Origin: Daucus carota subsp. sativus
Lineage: Eukaryota > Streptophyta > Magnoliopsida > Apiales > Apiaceae
Direction: 5' to 3'
Length of the DNA stretch: 64,000 bases
Assembly: GCF_001625215.2 (NCBI RefSeq)
Contig: NC_030385.2
Span: forward strand, 34,807,598 to 34,871,597
Shown: positions 26,901-39,009 of the stretch, piece by piece
Layout: every line of letters starts with the position of its first letter
How positions within the stretch are numbered: the stretch's first letter is position 1
Position numbers and translations under genes: made by a program
The notes under the pieces: model-generated
Seen by the model: the letters and a program-made list of their open reading frames with translations, nothing else
Databases searched by the model: none
Told to the model about the DNA's origin: nothing

Positions 26901-29527
26901 CATTAGCTGAAAGTATATTCGCATTTTGGTCCTCGTTTTTTAACTTCTCAAAGCTGTCAATAATCTCCCGTACTGCGCGAACAAAATCAGCACCTTTACC
27001 ATGACGCTTTCCTAAAAGATTTGCTTTCTTTTCTTCCGTAAAGGCTTCAACATCAGCTGGATTACAGAATGCGCTGTACATAGAATTATATCAAAAAGTA
27101 GCAAAATTAAAATAACAGCCATATAATGCTAATTGAGCACATTAACAGAAGTTGCACTTATCAGAAACAAGATGAGAACAGCACTACACATATCTATGAT
27201 CACCATTGAAATTTTACACTCAAAGTTTCCCTAAAAGATGTTCAATATCCCCAATTGTTTGATCGCTATATTTCACGACCAAGGGCTTTTTGCCCTACCT
27301 TAAAAGAACCTACTAGTGTTTAAAGAGAGAGCAAATAATGCAAATATTCCACATGTATCAATTATGTTAAAAAGTCAGCTAAGCCTTTTCACAAATCAGC
27401 TGTAAGAATAAATTTGGGATATCTTGGTATTCTAAACAAACTACCCATATGAAAATGGAAAAAGCACTCCTGCTAGGTTTATTTGCAAGCACTATAATAC
27501 CTTCACAATATAGTATATATGATTTGCACTCAATTAATTCTTTGAGGGAATTACATGAACAAGTTTTGGTAAATTTCCAGATCATATTACCAGATGAACT
27601 AAACAGATGTTTTTTTTTTGACAAATATGGCTTATAGCCTTTAAAGTGAGTATATGTTCTTAACAATTCTCGAGGTGAGCCAGAGTCGAACCCAGGACCT
27701 AGGACAACAGAGGATAAACCCTTAACCACTGGGCTATCCAATCGGGCTCAACTAAACAGATGATAATAATCTTGTCCATAGGATATTTGTGATTCAGTAT
27801 CATCCACTATCAATCAACAATTTAGCATTAGTCAAAGTACCAGATCTAACAAAAGACCAACTACAGAAGAGGTAGGAAAGTAATGTCATCTGGGAATATA
27901 TGACTTTATTCGGTTACACCAACACTAGAAAACCATGATTGTCGTGTATTTACTGAAAACACAGAGTGTCTATGACATTAACCACAAATGATTGCATTGT
28001 TTTTAGAACCAAGTACCACATATGTGCCTGACTGCATATAAAGAGTTTCCTAGTGTCTTTCAACACGTGTTGCATAAATAATGCATCAGACAATGCAACC
28101 AGGTGTACCCTTGTCAACCACAAACCTTAAACAAAGTTGCTGCCGTCTTTCAAGTTGCTCATGCTTTACAGGCAACATAATTGCCTGTATAGTGTATACA
28201 TATATGATATTTGATCTCTTAATAACCAAACCAAACATACCTTAAAGGGGGGGTATGCAGACCATGCCCCTACTCTAAAAGAGTAAGGACTGTTTCCATG
28301 AAGACCCCCCAAGGCCCCAACTTGGTACATGACAAACGTATACATATATAAACACACACACACACGACACACATATATATAGGCACGAATATAAAGACGC
28401 ACAAACACATTAATATACACTTAAATAGAGCAGCCTAACCCACTGTCTACCACTAAGGCCCAAACTCAACCACTCTAATACGCTATCGGCAAGCAGCCTT
28501 ATCTAAGGTCATGTCACCTGTAAGATTCAAGGCCTCCATGTCCATGCTTAGTTGATCAGCCCATGTCCTTTTCCCTGGAGCCTAGGCGCAAAGCGCAAAG
28601 CGCAAAAGCGAGGTGCGTTCTTTAAAGCTAGACACACATTTTACAATTAATTTTAAAGATATATAATATATTACTCATGTTGTATATAGTTTTGCTTAGA
28701 TTTATAGCATATTTTGTACTGCATAATGTGTTAAATCACACTAATAGGTTTGAAAAAACATAATTTATCGTTTATAATATATTAAATCATACTTCTAGAG
28801 GGCAAAAACAATCCTAAAATTAAACATCAAAATTTGAAGTTCAAGTGTTATAGGCTAGTGGTATATATTTCATTCCTGATCTTCATTGCAATCATATTTA
28901 TCTTCAGAATTCTTATCTGAATCATGTCCAAGCCTGGAAGTGTTTCTCTCACATTCAAACTCTTCTTCCTTTCCTTCTTCATCTTTGGCTACTAAAACAT
29001 CATCTCACCTGTCACATGTTTTTTTGAATCTGGTCAAATTTGACTGTAATGACTCTCCAGCTCCAGAAACTTTTACAACTGTTGCCTAGAAGACCTTATC
29101 ATAATCCTCATATGATTCCCTATCTAGGTTTCCAACCGACAGCTCATTGCTTTCATCAACATCAAGCAATGACATGGGGTCAATCCAGTTCTCCCTTGTT
29201 GATGTCTTTGGAAGTTATATACTCTGTTAATTTGAGCTTTTGAATCGTATTTTTGTTTTGAGCTGTAGTTTCTGAGCCTTAAAATTGGCCCAATAACATT
29301 AATTATGTTGGAATTTGCTTAGCTTCAACAAAGCGCGTTTTTTTATCGCTCTGCGCGCGTCTAACTGAAGTTGCGCTTTTCACAGCATTGCCCCAATAAC
29401 ATTAATTATGTCGGAATTTGCTTAGCTTCAACAAAGTTTTTTTATCGCTCTGCGCCTAGGCGCGCTATGCGCTTCATGACCTCAAGCTCGCGCCTAACTG
29501 AAGTTGCGCTTTTCACAGCATTGGTCT

Positions 29528-29558
<31 letters not shown>

Positions 29559-32500
29559 TTTCTTTTCCCCCAACAAGTATGTTGACAATCCTTCTAACTG
29601 GGTTGTTGTCCGTCTTCAATATAGGGTCTTACTCTAGTACAAACCTTCTTAGCGTACAAACTACAAACTAAAATTAAAAATCTCCAAATTATATCGAAAT
29701 ATAGCACATATGGTATGGAAATTGATCGTTGGAAGATGAAAAATACAGTGAAGTCGGATTTAAAAAAAGGTTCACCAATTGACGGGAAAATTCAAATTAA
29801 AAACGGAGGGGATTCTGTGGATCATGTGTGGGAGGGTATATATTAATTGGTGTGTGATGACTTCTAGAGGGCCATGGGATTAGTTTCATCCAAGGGCTGA
29901 TATTAGGTTTGTAGTTTGTACACTAATTTAGTTTGTATTTGAGCACTTCTATACATAGGGGTGTGTGCGTGTGTACATGTATATATTTATTTATTTACAT
30001 ATAATATCACGAGACAGATATTTAATCTCCTAATGTTTTCAGAAATTGGTAACCTGCGACCCAATTGACAATTGTGCATTATAATCAAGTTTTTATCACA
30101 AAATGCCGGTCACTTCTACAAATCAAAAGTCAAAACTATAACTTAATGGTCTCATGTGTAAACATGTGAATTAATGTAAATTAAAGGATATACTAATAAG
30201 TTGGACACATGCTAAAACTCGACACTTGGGACCAAATGCAGTAAACTTTTTATTCAGAATTAGAGGATAGAAAAAATTCAATAACACAACTGCAGCTACA
30301 CAAACTTCAGAGAGCCCGAGAAGAGTAAAGAATTAGCGCTTTCATAATAAGAACATTTTCCCTTCCCTATCCTAACAATCGATGCTAGAAGAGTATATGA
30401 AATGGCGGAAATAGAATCTCTGTCAATCAAATGTATGCACGTACTCCATACCTATTTCCTCTATATCCACGGACACTTTATGCCTAACTTGATGGCTCAT
30501 ATTTTTAACTATTTATTGTGCACTGAACAACCACAGAGAGTCACAAAAATCCTTCTAATAAAGTAAAACTGAAGTCAAGGTTTAACAGAAAGTAGATTTA
30601 GTTTCGTTTATGCAAAATGTAACATATGAAAGATTGATAGAATCCCCATCAAAAATATTAACACCAATACTGTTAAACCTCTTTAAAGTAATAACATTGG
30701 GACCAATGAAAAATATTACCTTATCGAGAGTAAAAATACAATATCTACATTATGTTCGGGCCAGGATTTTTTTTAATTTCAGTGAGGATATTACTTTACC
30801 AATTATTACTTAGTCGAGGTTCAACTGTAATAGATACACACTTCGATTAATTGACACCAGAAATATGCAAATTATAAACAGATCATAACTACAAAGAAAG
30901 CATTATTGTTGAAGCATCAATAACTGTCAAATTTCAAGGTACAAACTCAGACAAATAGTAATTACATTTCACATAGATGATGGCTTCTTACCATAAAACA
31001 TATAGTAATATAACTAATTATTCTACAACATCATCTGCAAAGAGAGGATAATTATGTATCCTAGGTCATAAGCATTGTCCAAATCTATTAATCATGGAAA
31101 TGAGATCAACACTCCCTAGTCTCATCTCACTATTATAAAAGAATTAAGCAGGCATCTGACAGAAATCTTTGATACTACGACCAAGATTTAACATTTGGAA
31201 TTTGTATATCAAGTGTGTGAATCAAAGATGAATTGCCCAGTTCCTAATTCATTTCCAATTATAAGACTAGCCAGAAAAACCTGTGAAAAATACATAGCCT
31301 GGTTTGCTTTCCAATTAAAACACCAGTCAGAAAAATACGCTACATGGCCATTTCAATTTTATACACAGATTTACAGGATTATATTTATACAAAAGAAAAG
31401 TTCTCTGTTTGAAAATTTTAACATAGATCACCACAATTATTTATCTAGCTGCAAACATTAAATATTCAGCAAGGGAGCTGAGAGAACTACTCGAGTAGCA
31501 TAGGGATCAAAAGTGGCTCCATTGCAGTGAATGCGTGTATATGATTATCTGGTCAGGGTAGGGTGGTTATGGTGGTAGAGTGTGGGTGTCTAATAATAGC
31601 GACAAAGGGCCAATATTTGTTCAAAAAATTTTAGCTTGATAGTTCTCAGAATAGAAAATGTAATATAAAATCTGCAAGGGTCACTGCCCAGAGATTCCCA
31701 GTTAAGTGTGAGAATAAAATTCTGTTTACAATATGACGAATCATCTTAAGAGAACTGACAATATCTTAGAGCAACAACCTAAAACATATCATGGTGCTAG
31801 GCATATGAAACCCCTCAAATAAACCTGGCTGAATATGACTTTATAGACTCTCATGTAAAGTGGTCCCAGCGCAAGTTATCAGAAATATATACGATTAGCT
31901 TTAAAATCAACTGACAGTGACCTACATACAGAGTTACACCAATGCAGCAAACATGTTTCCATGAAAGCGAGCTCAAATTAGTTAAATGACAAAAATCCAA
32001 AATCTAGGAATGCTAGTTTTTTTCCCCTAATACCATCCAGAACTAAAATATAGGAAGAAAATTACTCCCTCCATCCCTCTCATTTCTTTACAGTTTTTTT
32101 TTTTTGCATTGTTTGGCACGCACTTTAAGGTGCATATAAAAAATATAGTTGCATAACTTTTTTTTAGAATTTTCCTTATACATACATACATATGTGTGTG
32201 TGTGTGTGTATTTAAAATTAAATTCTTGTTCAGAAAAAAAAAGGTTTAAAATAATTAATGAAACTACATAAATTGTCCACCTGATACATTTATCACCCTG
32301 TGAAAAGGACTGTCATGAAAATACAAGTTGTGTTTGTGCTCCCAAATTCTCGAAATAATTTGCGAGAAAGCATAATTGTTCCCCTAATACATTTACCATA
32401 GACCATAGTTCTCCAAAAATGAAATATTGCAAGACGGTCTGGAAGATTAATTAAAACTTGTTCGACACCGTGACCAATAATTGTGATCCTCAACACATGT

Positions 32501-34172
32501 GTCGCACATTTTATAGTAGTCATCTAGTAATACATTATTGGGACAAAAAAACAGGACCCGTAATTGACAGTTATGCAAATGCCTACTGGTAATCTAATAT
32601 TTAGGTCTGAGATAGAAATTTTATCATCACCCAATGAAAAAGACTATCATAAAAATACAGATTGTGTTTGTGCTCCTAAATTCTCCAAATAATTTTAGAG
32701 AGAGCATAATTGTACATAGTACCCCAAGGATGAAACATTGCAGGACGGTCCAAAAAATTGTTTAAAAGTTGTTCGATACCATGACCAACAATTGTGATCC
32801 TCAACACATGTGCCCGCACATTTTAAAGTAGTCATCTAGAAACACATTATATAGATCTCATAGTCTACTTAATGATATTTAATTATGAATTTGTACCTCC
32901 CAATGTCAGAAAGTTTGCACTATCGATGTGGCTAGTGTTTTGGACAACAAATAGAAAATGGAAGTAGATATGCTGAATCCACAACACAAACAGCTACTCT
33001 ATAATTGGTTTATATAATAACTCATATACAGGTGGAGGGCAATGTCTCCCAGAGTGCACTTGTGTGCATAATGAGTGTGCAAGATCAACATTAAGGTTAA
33101 GATCATTTCATTGTCACTCAAGTACTCAACTACCTGAATCATTCATCATTCATGGTGGAAATCAAACATTTCAATTGCACACAATCAATTTCAACCAAAA
33201 AAAATATGATATTTCATGTGAAGCACATAATTACCCTTTATTATAATCAGCACATGCTTGCACATACTCGTAAGGCTATCTCATGAATTAAGGAAAAACG
33301 AAGAGGTAGTGCAGAATTAGCCAAGATAACTTACATTTGTTGAGTGCCAAAAAAATACACAAATACTTTCTTCCAGTCCACTTGATGCCCCCACTTGTCT
33401 GGTTCACTCACCTGACAATAGCAAACAGGCAAAACTAGTTGCTATCTTTCATTATTGATTATCATACGATTAATAAACTGATGTACTTAAAACACACCAC
33501 CTAGTCTGCCTACTTCATACTATAGAATCTATATATTGTTAACTCTTGTTCTTACTATTAGTGCCATCTATCCTCCCTACGTTACGTCATAGCATCTACA
33601 TCAACTCTTTATTTAAATTCAATTAGCAGTGAATTTCCAGTAGTGCCCAATGCATCCAATCGAAGCATTTAACTATTTTCCCTGTTTCCCCCTAAAACTT
33701 TTATCCATTCCCATTTCTTAACTTTTATCCATTCCCATTTCTTAACGCTTTACAACTTGGAAACACAGTGCCGTAACTACACAGTAAGAGCTTAGAGCCC
33801 AAATATCAACTAAACCTACCATCAACAAACACAACTAATTAATCAACCAATACAACCCTAATATTTACACCAGATCCATCAATTTCAAAGCAATTAAAAG
33901 CCCTAAAACCACTTTCTACCCCAAAATCCAATTTCTCGAAACCGTAAAATCAAAAAACACAACCAATTCAAACCTTAATTACTTAAACCACACAATCAAT
34001 ACTAAAGATTGCAACTTCGCACACAAAACACACAAAATCGCACACATACCTTAGCCGGCCAAGCCGGAAACCCCTTAACCTTAGCAAGAACAAGATCGCC
34101 GACCTTCCACTGCTTCCGAGCAGCGGAGGCCATAGCCGCCTTACTGGCACCTTTTCTCCGACTCGGCGCCAT
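17918..34172 (-). CDS. HUA2-like: HUA2-like protein: PWWP plus CID (RPR) domains, 11 exons, about 1478 aa
   Basis: Exons on the minus strand: 34172-34050, 33411-33335, 27073-24974, 24736-24265, 20273-20165, 20057-19945, 19855-19671, 19491-19020, 18887-18302, 18196-18023 and 17943-17918, 4437 nt with phase kept throughout. Residues about 20-100 are a PWWP domain (WKVGDLVLAKVKGFPAWPAK, then VDWKKVFVYFFGTQQ and FCNPADVEAF). A long acidic Ser-rich region follows, encoded by the 2.1-kb exon 3. Residues about 890-1020 form the RNA polymerase II CTD-interaction fold (SIGRATRIAIECGK, FFLVDSITQCCRG, LPRLLLAAAPPG, NRRQCLKVLKLW). Then come DEYGSNSSFQLPGF, a polyproline tract (about residues 1180-1200), and a tail ending GPNYWRPR. 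In Arabidopsis, HUA2 and its HULK paralogs are nuclear factors acting in AGAMOUS pre-mRNA processing and FLC-type repressor expression. Intron 5 uses a GC donor. The length is close to the family norm. Antisense ORFs over exon 3 are shadows. Confidence 0.93.
21096..21117. repeat. (GT)n microsatellite
   Basis: About ten GT dinucleotides, followed by GCGCACACGTGTGTG, which is partly self-complementary. It lies in intron 4 of the HUA2-like gene. Confidence 0.85.
21134..21697. mobile_element. Inverted-repeat MITE (GGTTCGGTT-rich type)
   Basis: The left end, GGGTGAGCATTTCTCGGG, mirrors the right end, CGGAACCGTTGCTCAC. Both arms are rich in GGTTCGGTTCCAGTTC-type motifs around an AT-rich centre. 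This is the common plant hAT-like non-autonomous type. No clean 8-bp target duplication could be fixed, so superfamily assignment is tentative. Confidence 0.5.
22356..23035. repeat. Two overlapping sets of 130-240-bp direct repeats
   Basis: Set A: 22356 to about 22560 recurs at about 22596-22785 (ATACCCCTAGCACTTCAATG, TCTCACACCTTTGGT). Set B: about 22755-22870 recurs at about 22888-23035 (TTATGTGTGAGGTAACT and CACTACAGCTTTAAT). Together they form a stepwise duplicated block inside HUA2-like intron 4. The ORF spanning 22234-22668 is a by-product of this repeat and is not called a gene. Confidence 0.75.
23061..23320. repeat. 130-bp tandem duplication (two units)
   Basis: 23061-23190 and 23191-23320 begin CTGTTCTTATTCTGAATC and end GGTGGTGGTGTTTTTT plus a few bases, with few mismatches. 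The period is exactly 130 bp with no gap. This is a recent-looking tandem duplication in the intron. Confidence 0.9.
24713..24878. repeat. 83-bp tandem duplication over the HUA2-like exon 4 acceptor
   Basis: Units 24713-24795 and 24796-24878 are nearly identical. The first contains the start of exon 4 (24736, acceptor CTGTAG|GATTTTGG on the minus strand). The second, upstream in the transcript, holds a decoy acceptor CTCTAG|GGTTTTGG followed by the same exon start. Using the decoy would soon reach a stop codon (AAATCGACATGTTTTTAA), so the downstream site is taken as genuine. Confidence 0.85.
27610..27749 (-). mobile_element. tRNA-derived SINE with 13-bp target duplication
   Basis: Read on the minus strand, the head starts GAGCCCGATTGGATAGCCC. 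It has an A box (TAGCCCAGTGG) and a B box (GGTTCGACTCT) at tRNA spacing, a tRNA-unrelated body, and an A10 tail (T10 at 27610-27619 on +). It is flanked by perfect repeats AACTAAACAGATG at 27597-27609 and 27750-27762. It is transcribed by RNA polymerase III through the internal promoter and mobilised by LINE reverse transcriptase in trans. It lies in intron 2 of the HUA2-like gene, in the same orientation as the gene. Confidence 0.9.
28575..29520. mobile_element. GCGC-rich inverted-repeat element with a possible decayed acidic ORF
   Basis: The left end has GCCTAGGCGCAAAGCGCAAA and the right side has GCGCCTAGGCGCGCTATGCG and GCGCTTTTCACAGCATTG, with a local direct duplication of the right part (about 29285-29395 and 29387-29516). 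Inside, the minus strand over 28866-29010 encodes an acidic Asp/Glu-rich stretch ending in a stop, like the acidic tails of some hAT-type transposases. This is a weak compositional resemblance only. No target duplication was identified. Confidence 0.4.
29529..29558. repeat. Homopolymer C30 tract
   Basis: Thirty consecutive C, followed by TTTCTTTTCCCCC. It lies in HUA2-like intron 2, so the transcript would carry G30. Length is likely unreliable in sequencing and variable in nature. Confidence 0.9.
30670..30827. mobile_element. Short MITE with TA target duplication
   Basis: The ends CTGTTAAACCTC... and ...GAGGTTCAACTG are inverted copies flanked by TA. The inside has ATATTACCTTATCGAGAG and ATTACTTTACCAATTATTAC. 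The same terminal family forms the longer element at 51797-52715. The TA duplication suggests the Tc1/mariner (Stowaway) group. Confidence 0.6.
32293..32850. repeat. Dispersed direct duplication of about 235 bp
   Basis: 32293-32537 recurs at 32626-32850 (TTGTGTTTGTGCTCC, GACCAACAATTGTGATCCTC or a near variant, CAACACATGTG). The copies have diverged by small indels and lie in HUA2-like intron 2. Confidence 0.75.
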
Positions 34173-34480
34173 CACAACAATCAATCAACTCAAACTAAAC
34201 TCATACACATATACAACGGCCTTTTCGATATCGAAACCGCCAGCGCAATCGAATCGCAACGACTCTAATCCCACCGATGCGACAATTCATCAATAATCAA
34301 AAGATCAAATCAATAAACAACAGAATTAAAAGATTCTACATGACATAGATTTGAAAAAAGGCCTAATTTTTATAAGTGAAAAGAGGTGTAAAAACCCTAA
34401 TTTTGATATAAATAGATGGAGGATAGGTGATATGGAGAGAGTGTTTGTGTTGTGTGAAGAGAGAACAGATATGAATTGGG
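34173..34480 (-). promoter_or_regulatory. Likely HUA2-like 5' UTR and core promoter
   Basis: Upstream of the ATG the minus strand carries CTATTTATATC (near 34405), a TATA-like element, and AACCCTAATTTT-type telo-box motifs (34391-34405 region, also around 33850-33990), frequent in promoters and leaders of housekeeping plant genes. The start site is not determinable here. Confidence 0.35.
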
Positions 34481-34619
34481 TTTGGCTGGTGGGTGCTATT
34501 ATGCGCCCAGGGTGACTAGGTTAAGCTCAGCAGAACCAAAATCTGGGCCTTAGATTTGGGGTTCGAAAGCTAGCACGTGAGATTGGGCTCACAGGTACAT
34601 CGGCGTTGTTTGGATTCAG

Positions 34620-37600
34620 ATAGTAGTTGGGCCAATTCATACGTAGTCCATTATATGATTGAATGGTAGTTGAATAAAAGTTAGTATAAATATAATATAA
34701 ATATGATTGAAAGACTAAATTTTATAATTATATGTATAGATTATTTTTATTTAAATAATTAAATATAGAGTTATTTTTATATCGTTAATTAGGAAAAAAT
34801 TTATATTTACATATTTAAAAATTAATATTTTTTTAATAAATATATAAAATAATTAGTCAAAATCGAACTATTTCGGTTCTAAACCATTCAGTTCAGTTTT
34901 TATCCGTTCGGGTCAAAGTCAACTTGCTGGTGTAGCCAAACCAGCACTAATTATAATGCTGAATAAACTTTTAAGTGATACACCAGCCAGATTGTTTGCA
35001 CCTGTCTTAGAAAAGGTAACACAATTAATGTAAAGGGTTATGGTAGTTTCTTTGTCATAAATATGACTACCTGTATTTAGCAAAATATATATTACTAAAA
35101 AAGAGAATAAAATGTGATCTCATATTGTACCGGAACAAAAGGAATCAAGTTAGTGAACTGCAGAATGTGGAATTATCTAACAAGGTGTTGTATATTAAAA
35201 AAATGCTAAATATATTAAATTGCATAAAAAATGTGTACTAAATAGAAAGTGTCATTTTTATCGACTCTAACTCAGTTAATAATAAAATTATTTTTCTGTC
35301 AAAAAAGATATAAAAATATATTTAGACATTTTAGATCATGTTACCAATGCCACGTTATTTTGTAATAATTTTTAAACTTAGAATAAAAACTTTTTTGTGA
35401 AATAGTATAGTTGCGGAATTTTTTGAGGAATTTTAAACCTGTGCAATGTTAATAGATATTTTTGAATAGAAAGCCAAATGTGACTATGTGAGGATAAAGC
35501 TAACAGGTACCCACCAACAACATGCATAATTAAGGATTTATTTCTAGAGGTGTTCATGTGACAATAATATCTTTATCTTGCACACAAAATATGAATGATG
35601 CAGATTTATTACCAACCCAACCACTACACTTTCATTTTTACTTTTACCTGAGTAAATATCTAATTGTCTGTTCATGTTGCAATTATATACTCTATTAACA
35701 AAGACATACACAACTCTTTTTACCTTTTGGGAGTAATACTTTAAGATTGGTCAAAACAATTCGAGCTGTTTTGAGGGGATTCAGTTTTACCGAATCGGGG
35801 AATATGGATTTGGATTTGAATCAAATTTAAATTTTAAATGAAAACGAATTTAGATTGGAATATCATATAGTACTGAACTGGGATAGGATTAAAAATTTGA
35901 AATTCGGTTAATATCACTTTGGGATCTTATATTTCTCGTTTCAAGAAATTTATAATATATTCGAGAGATCTGAAGTAATCATGTATGTTTCCATTATAAT
36001 GATAACGTGACTGGATGATCCAAAATATATATAAATAATAATTATAGATTTAGACGATTATTATAGAATGTGTGTATTAATTGCAAAGTTAAAAATTGTT
36101 GAGTATGTAAATTCTGATTTGAGTTATAAATTTTAGAACCTCTACATATCAGGTGATAATCGAAAAATCGCTACACATTTATTAAAGATAAGTTTAATCG
36201 GTGTAGTTACGTTCTACACTAATTTGCAAAAATGTGATTGAATTTTAAAATTCACATAAAGATGGCTGAAGATCGATTTCACCTTCAAATAATACATTTT
36301 TTCTTGAAATTTGTTTTTAAAATACTAATACGTTTCCAAAATCTTTTTGGAAGATAAATTGTTTCTTACATAAAAAAACATATTTTTTTTCAAAAGCCAA
36401 ACTGTAACTAAGATATTGTTTGTTTTTCTCCCATTTTTCTAATAATACCAAACTATCATCAATATACTTATATAAAGGAGAAGCGAGGGGCGTGTAGGTG
36501 GCGCCTCTCACATCGCTTCGTTCTATTTTTTTAATTTTTTGGAATTTTTGGATGAAAAATATCAAAAATTAGAACTACTTCTTTTAGTTTCGGATATATT
36601 AGAAGCAAGTTTCAGAATATGATTTTGTTTCAGATTATTTATTGAATATAGTAGCTTGAAAGTTTTAATCTGATTTTGTTTCTATATAAAGGAAAAGCGA
36701 GGGGCGTGTAGGTGGCGCCTCTCACATCGTTCCGTTCTATTTTTCAAATTTTCTCATTTTCTAGAATCTTCGGATGAAAAATATCAAAAATTAAAACTAC
36801 TTTTTTAGTTTCGGATATATCAGAAGCAAGTTTCTGAATCTTATTTTGTTTCAGATTATTTATGGAAGATAGCAGCTTGAAAGTTTTAATCTAATTTTGT
36901 TTCAGATTATTTAATTATGGAAAAGAGTAGCACACAAATTTCTCTGCACCTATAAATACCCTATATCTCTGGTGATAATTTTCTTACTCAATTTCTAATT
37001 CGGTGGTGCGGTTATTCTGCAACGACAAGTGAAGGCTGTTTATACGGTATTAAAAAAAAGTTGTGGCAAGTAAAAGTAGTTATAAACCGCTATGTGGGAG
37101 TCGACAAATCCAAACACGGGAGAAGAATATATACTTGATATGATATTGATGGATGATATCAATAAATTAACTTTTAGTGATGTATGTTTGTTGGTTATTC
37201 TGTTATAATATTTGTTTTGTTCATCGGACATGTTTGTTGTTGTTAATTTTTATAAGATTTACTTTGTACACAGGAAAAAATTATTCATGCATTATCTGTT
37301 TGCTCCGTTCAAGCAACTTTTAAATGAAGACTATTCATACAGTATCAAAAAATAAAGGTTGTTACAAGTAAGGGTAGTTATAGACCGTTATCTCACGGAT
37401 ATAAATAGATGTTTTTGTGCACAATCAATCCAAAAAAAAAATGGAAGAAGGTGACAATATAAGAACATGATTACTTTTTAAAAAAACACAAATAAAATTA
37501 AGATTCATCGTGCTTTAAATTGTTAATTACGTGTAGAAATTTATTTTCATTTTTTCAACATGAATTATAGTCCAATTTTGCAATTTAATATATTAGTATT

Positions 37601-38150
37601 GGTATTACATCAAGATTTTTATAATATAAAACTTATTTTATCATACAAGTATTAATTTTTAATCTTTAATATACTTTTTATAGACAGCCACAAAATTATT
37701 GCATTTACAATATTAATATTAAATTATCAATATAATTTTTGTAACTCAACTAAGTTTTGTTAAATGTAGGCAGATACCTGTCAAATTTTTTATTTTCCGC
37801 CGAACAACCACAATATTCCGGATTACAATTTTAAGCTACATAATTCAGAACAACAATAAAAAAATATCACTTACCTGCATTATTGTTATCGTGGGAAGAG
37901 ACAAGTCACAAGAGTGTTGAAGTATATGATCCCCTGTTTTTAATTCTCAATAGTTATTTCTGTCGGGTGTTGATGAGGATCACACAAAGACTCAAGTGGG
38001 ACTCTTCAATCTTGTGTTGTGTCATGTGTGTATATACATTACTTACACATCTTCATTATACATGCAGCTACATGAAAGCTATAAAATATATATTTACTAT
38101 CTCTATGTGTCCAAAAATGAGATGTGCATTGTTAAACTCGTCCATCAACT
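34620..38150. other. Repeat-rich intergenic region between HUA2-like and F-box genes
   Basis: 34860-34960 is a GGTTCGG-rich hAT-like fragment. 36463-36900 holds two copies of a Helitron-like left end. 37040-37110 and 37325-37400 are imperfect direct repeats (around AAGTAGTTATAAACCG and GGTAGTTATAGACCG). The rest is AT-rich, with no ORF or motif I can support. Confidence 0.5.
36463..36900 (+). mobile_element. Two adjacent Helitron-like 5' ends
   Basis: TATATAAAGGAGAAGCGAGG (near 36471) and TCTATATAAAGGAAAAGCG (near 36679) each start a nearly identical stretch of about 210 bp containing GGGGCGTGTAGGTGGCGCC and CGGATATAT. The TCTATATAAAGG start resembles the Helitron at 1707 (TATATAAAGGAGGATGCGGG). 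No matching hairpin-CTRR end was located downstream, so the 3' limit is unknown. Confidence 0.5.
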
Positions 38151-38314
38151 AGCACTTTAACGTGTCAAAATCTTATTGTTGTTCTGTCTCAATCCAACCA
38201 TCTGTATTCCTTAAATCAATCACAAATATCTCTAAGGCAGCCGCCGCTTCAGAGTTTTTATTTCATCAATTTAAGCTTCTGGGTCACTGCAAAAATCTAA
38301 GCTCTGTTTCTCAG
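38150..38314 (+). other. Predicted 5' leader exon of the F-box gene
   Basis: A possible transcribed leader ends in a good donor (TTTCTCAG|GTGACTATG at 38314/38315), followed by long intron-like T-rich DNA. A second candidate leader exon is 40770-40931 (acceptor TATATTCAG, donor GAG|GTAATT), and the coding exon has an acceptor (TTATTTCAG) ending at 41622. The 5' limit is not visible. All of this rests on splice signals only. Confidence 0.35.
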
Positions 38315-39009
38315 GTGACTATGATTTTTTTTCCCTCTGATTTTCTTGATTTTATTCGGTAAATCTTGATTTTTTTTTTATTTGGGTGTTTGATTTTATA
38401 TTTGGTGATGACCCTTCTTGAATTTCTGGTGTTATATGATTTGTAGATGCTTGTTGGTGTTATATGATTGGAATTAGTGTGAACAAAGTGAAAAGAGTTT
38501 GAATATGTACTAAAATTGAGTTAATTGAATTGAAGGGTAGTCTTGTGCTGGATTCTTGATTATCTGATTCGGGTTTAGGGTTAGAATTGAATTGAAATTG
38601 TATTATTGTTAGATTTTGTGTGTTTCCATTAACCAGGATCTATTGGTGTACACAACTATGTGTTATTCTGTTTGTCCCAATTTGGTTTTGTAAACAGTGG
38701 TAAATTTTGATTTAGGAGCAAAGGGGAATGAGAGAAAAATTCTTTTAATTAAGCTGTAATCGAACTAAACACGAGGTGCATATCCACTCAAAAGTAGGGG
38801 TTTGAGAAGGTACTACGTATGCAAACCTTATCCCTACTCGGAGTAAATAGGTCCACCGGTTTTGCTAGAAATAGAAAAGAAGAAAAACAACCAGTTCTTG
38901 CTAAACAGGTTTGTTTGGAAACCTTAAATACTTATTACTTTCTGTTGGTGATTCACCAACCCCTGCACCATATTCTCTCTTTTTTAGATGAAAAAAAGTA
39001 TTTGCCATT

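Larger units (their letters stand above)
27074..33334. other. HUA2-like intron 2 (about 6.3 kb)
   Basis: Exons 2 and 3 join as AT|C at FGTQQ-I-AFCNP, so everything between is intronic. It holds a SINE (27610-27749), a GCGC-rich element with a C30 tract (28575-29558), a TA-flanked MITE (30670-30827) and a duplicated block (32293-32850). The remainder (for example 29640-30660 and 30830-32290) is AT-rich DNA with no recognisable feature, apart from a CTCCCTCCATCCC motif at 32066 like the ends of Stowaway-type MITEs. Confidence 0.6.

Noticed and set aside
25141..27004. Several plus-strand ORFs of 60-125 aa
   Set aside because: They lie opposite the long HUA2-like exon 3, which has clear family sequence and splice continuity, and are antisense shadows.
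27672..27749. tRNA gene on the minus strand
   Set aside because: A and B boxes are present, but the ends do not pair into an acceptor stem with normal arms, a tRNA-unrelated body with A10 tail follows, and target duplications flank the whole unit. It is a SINE.
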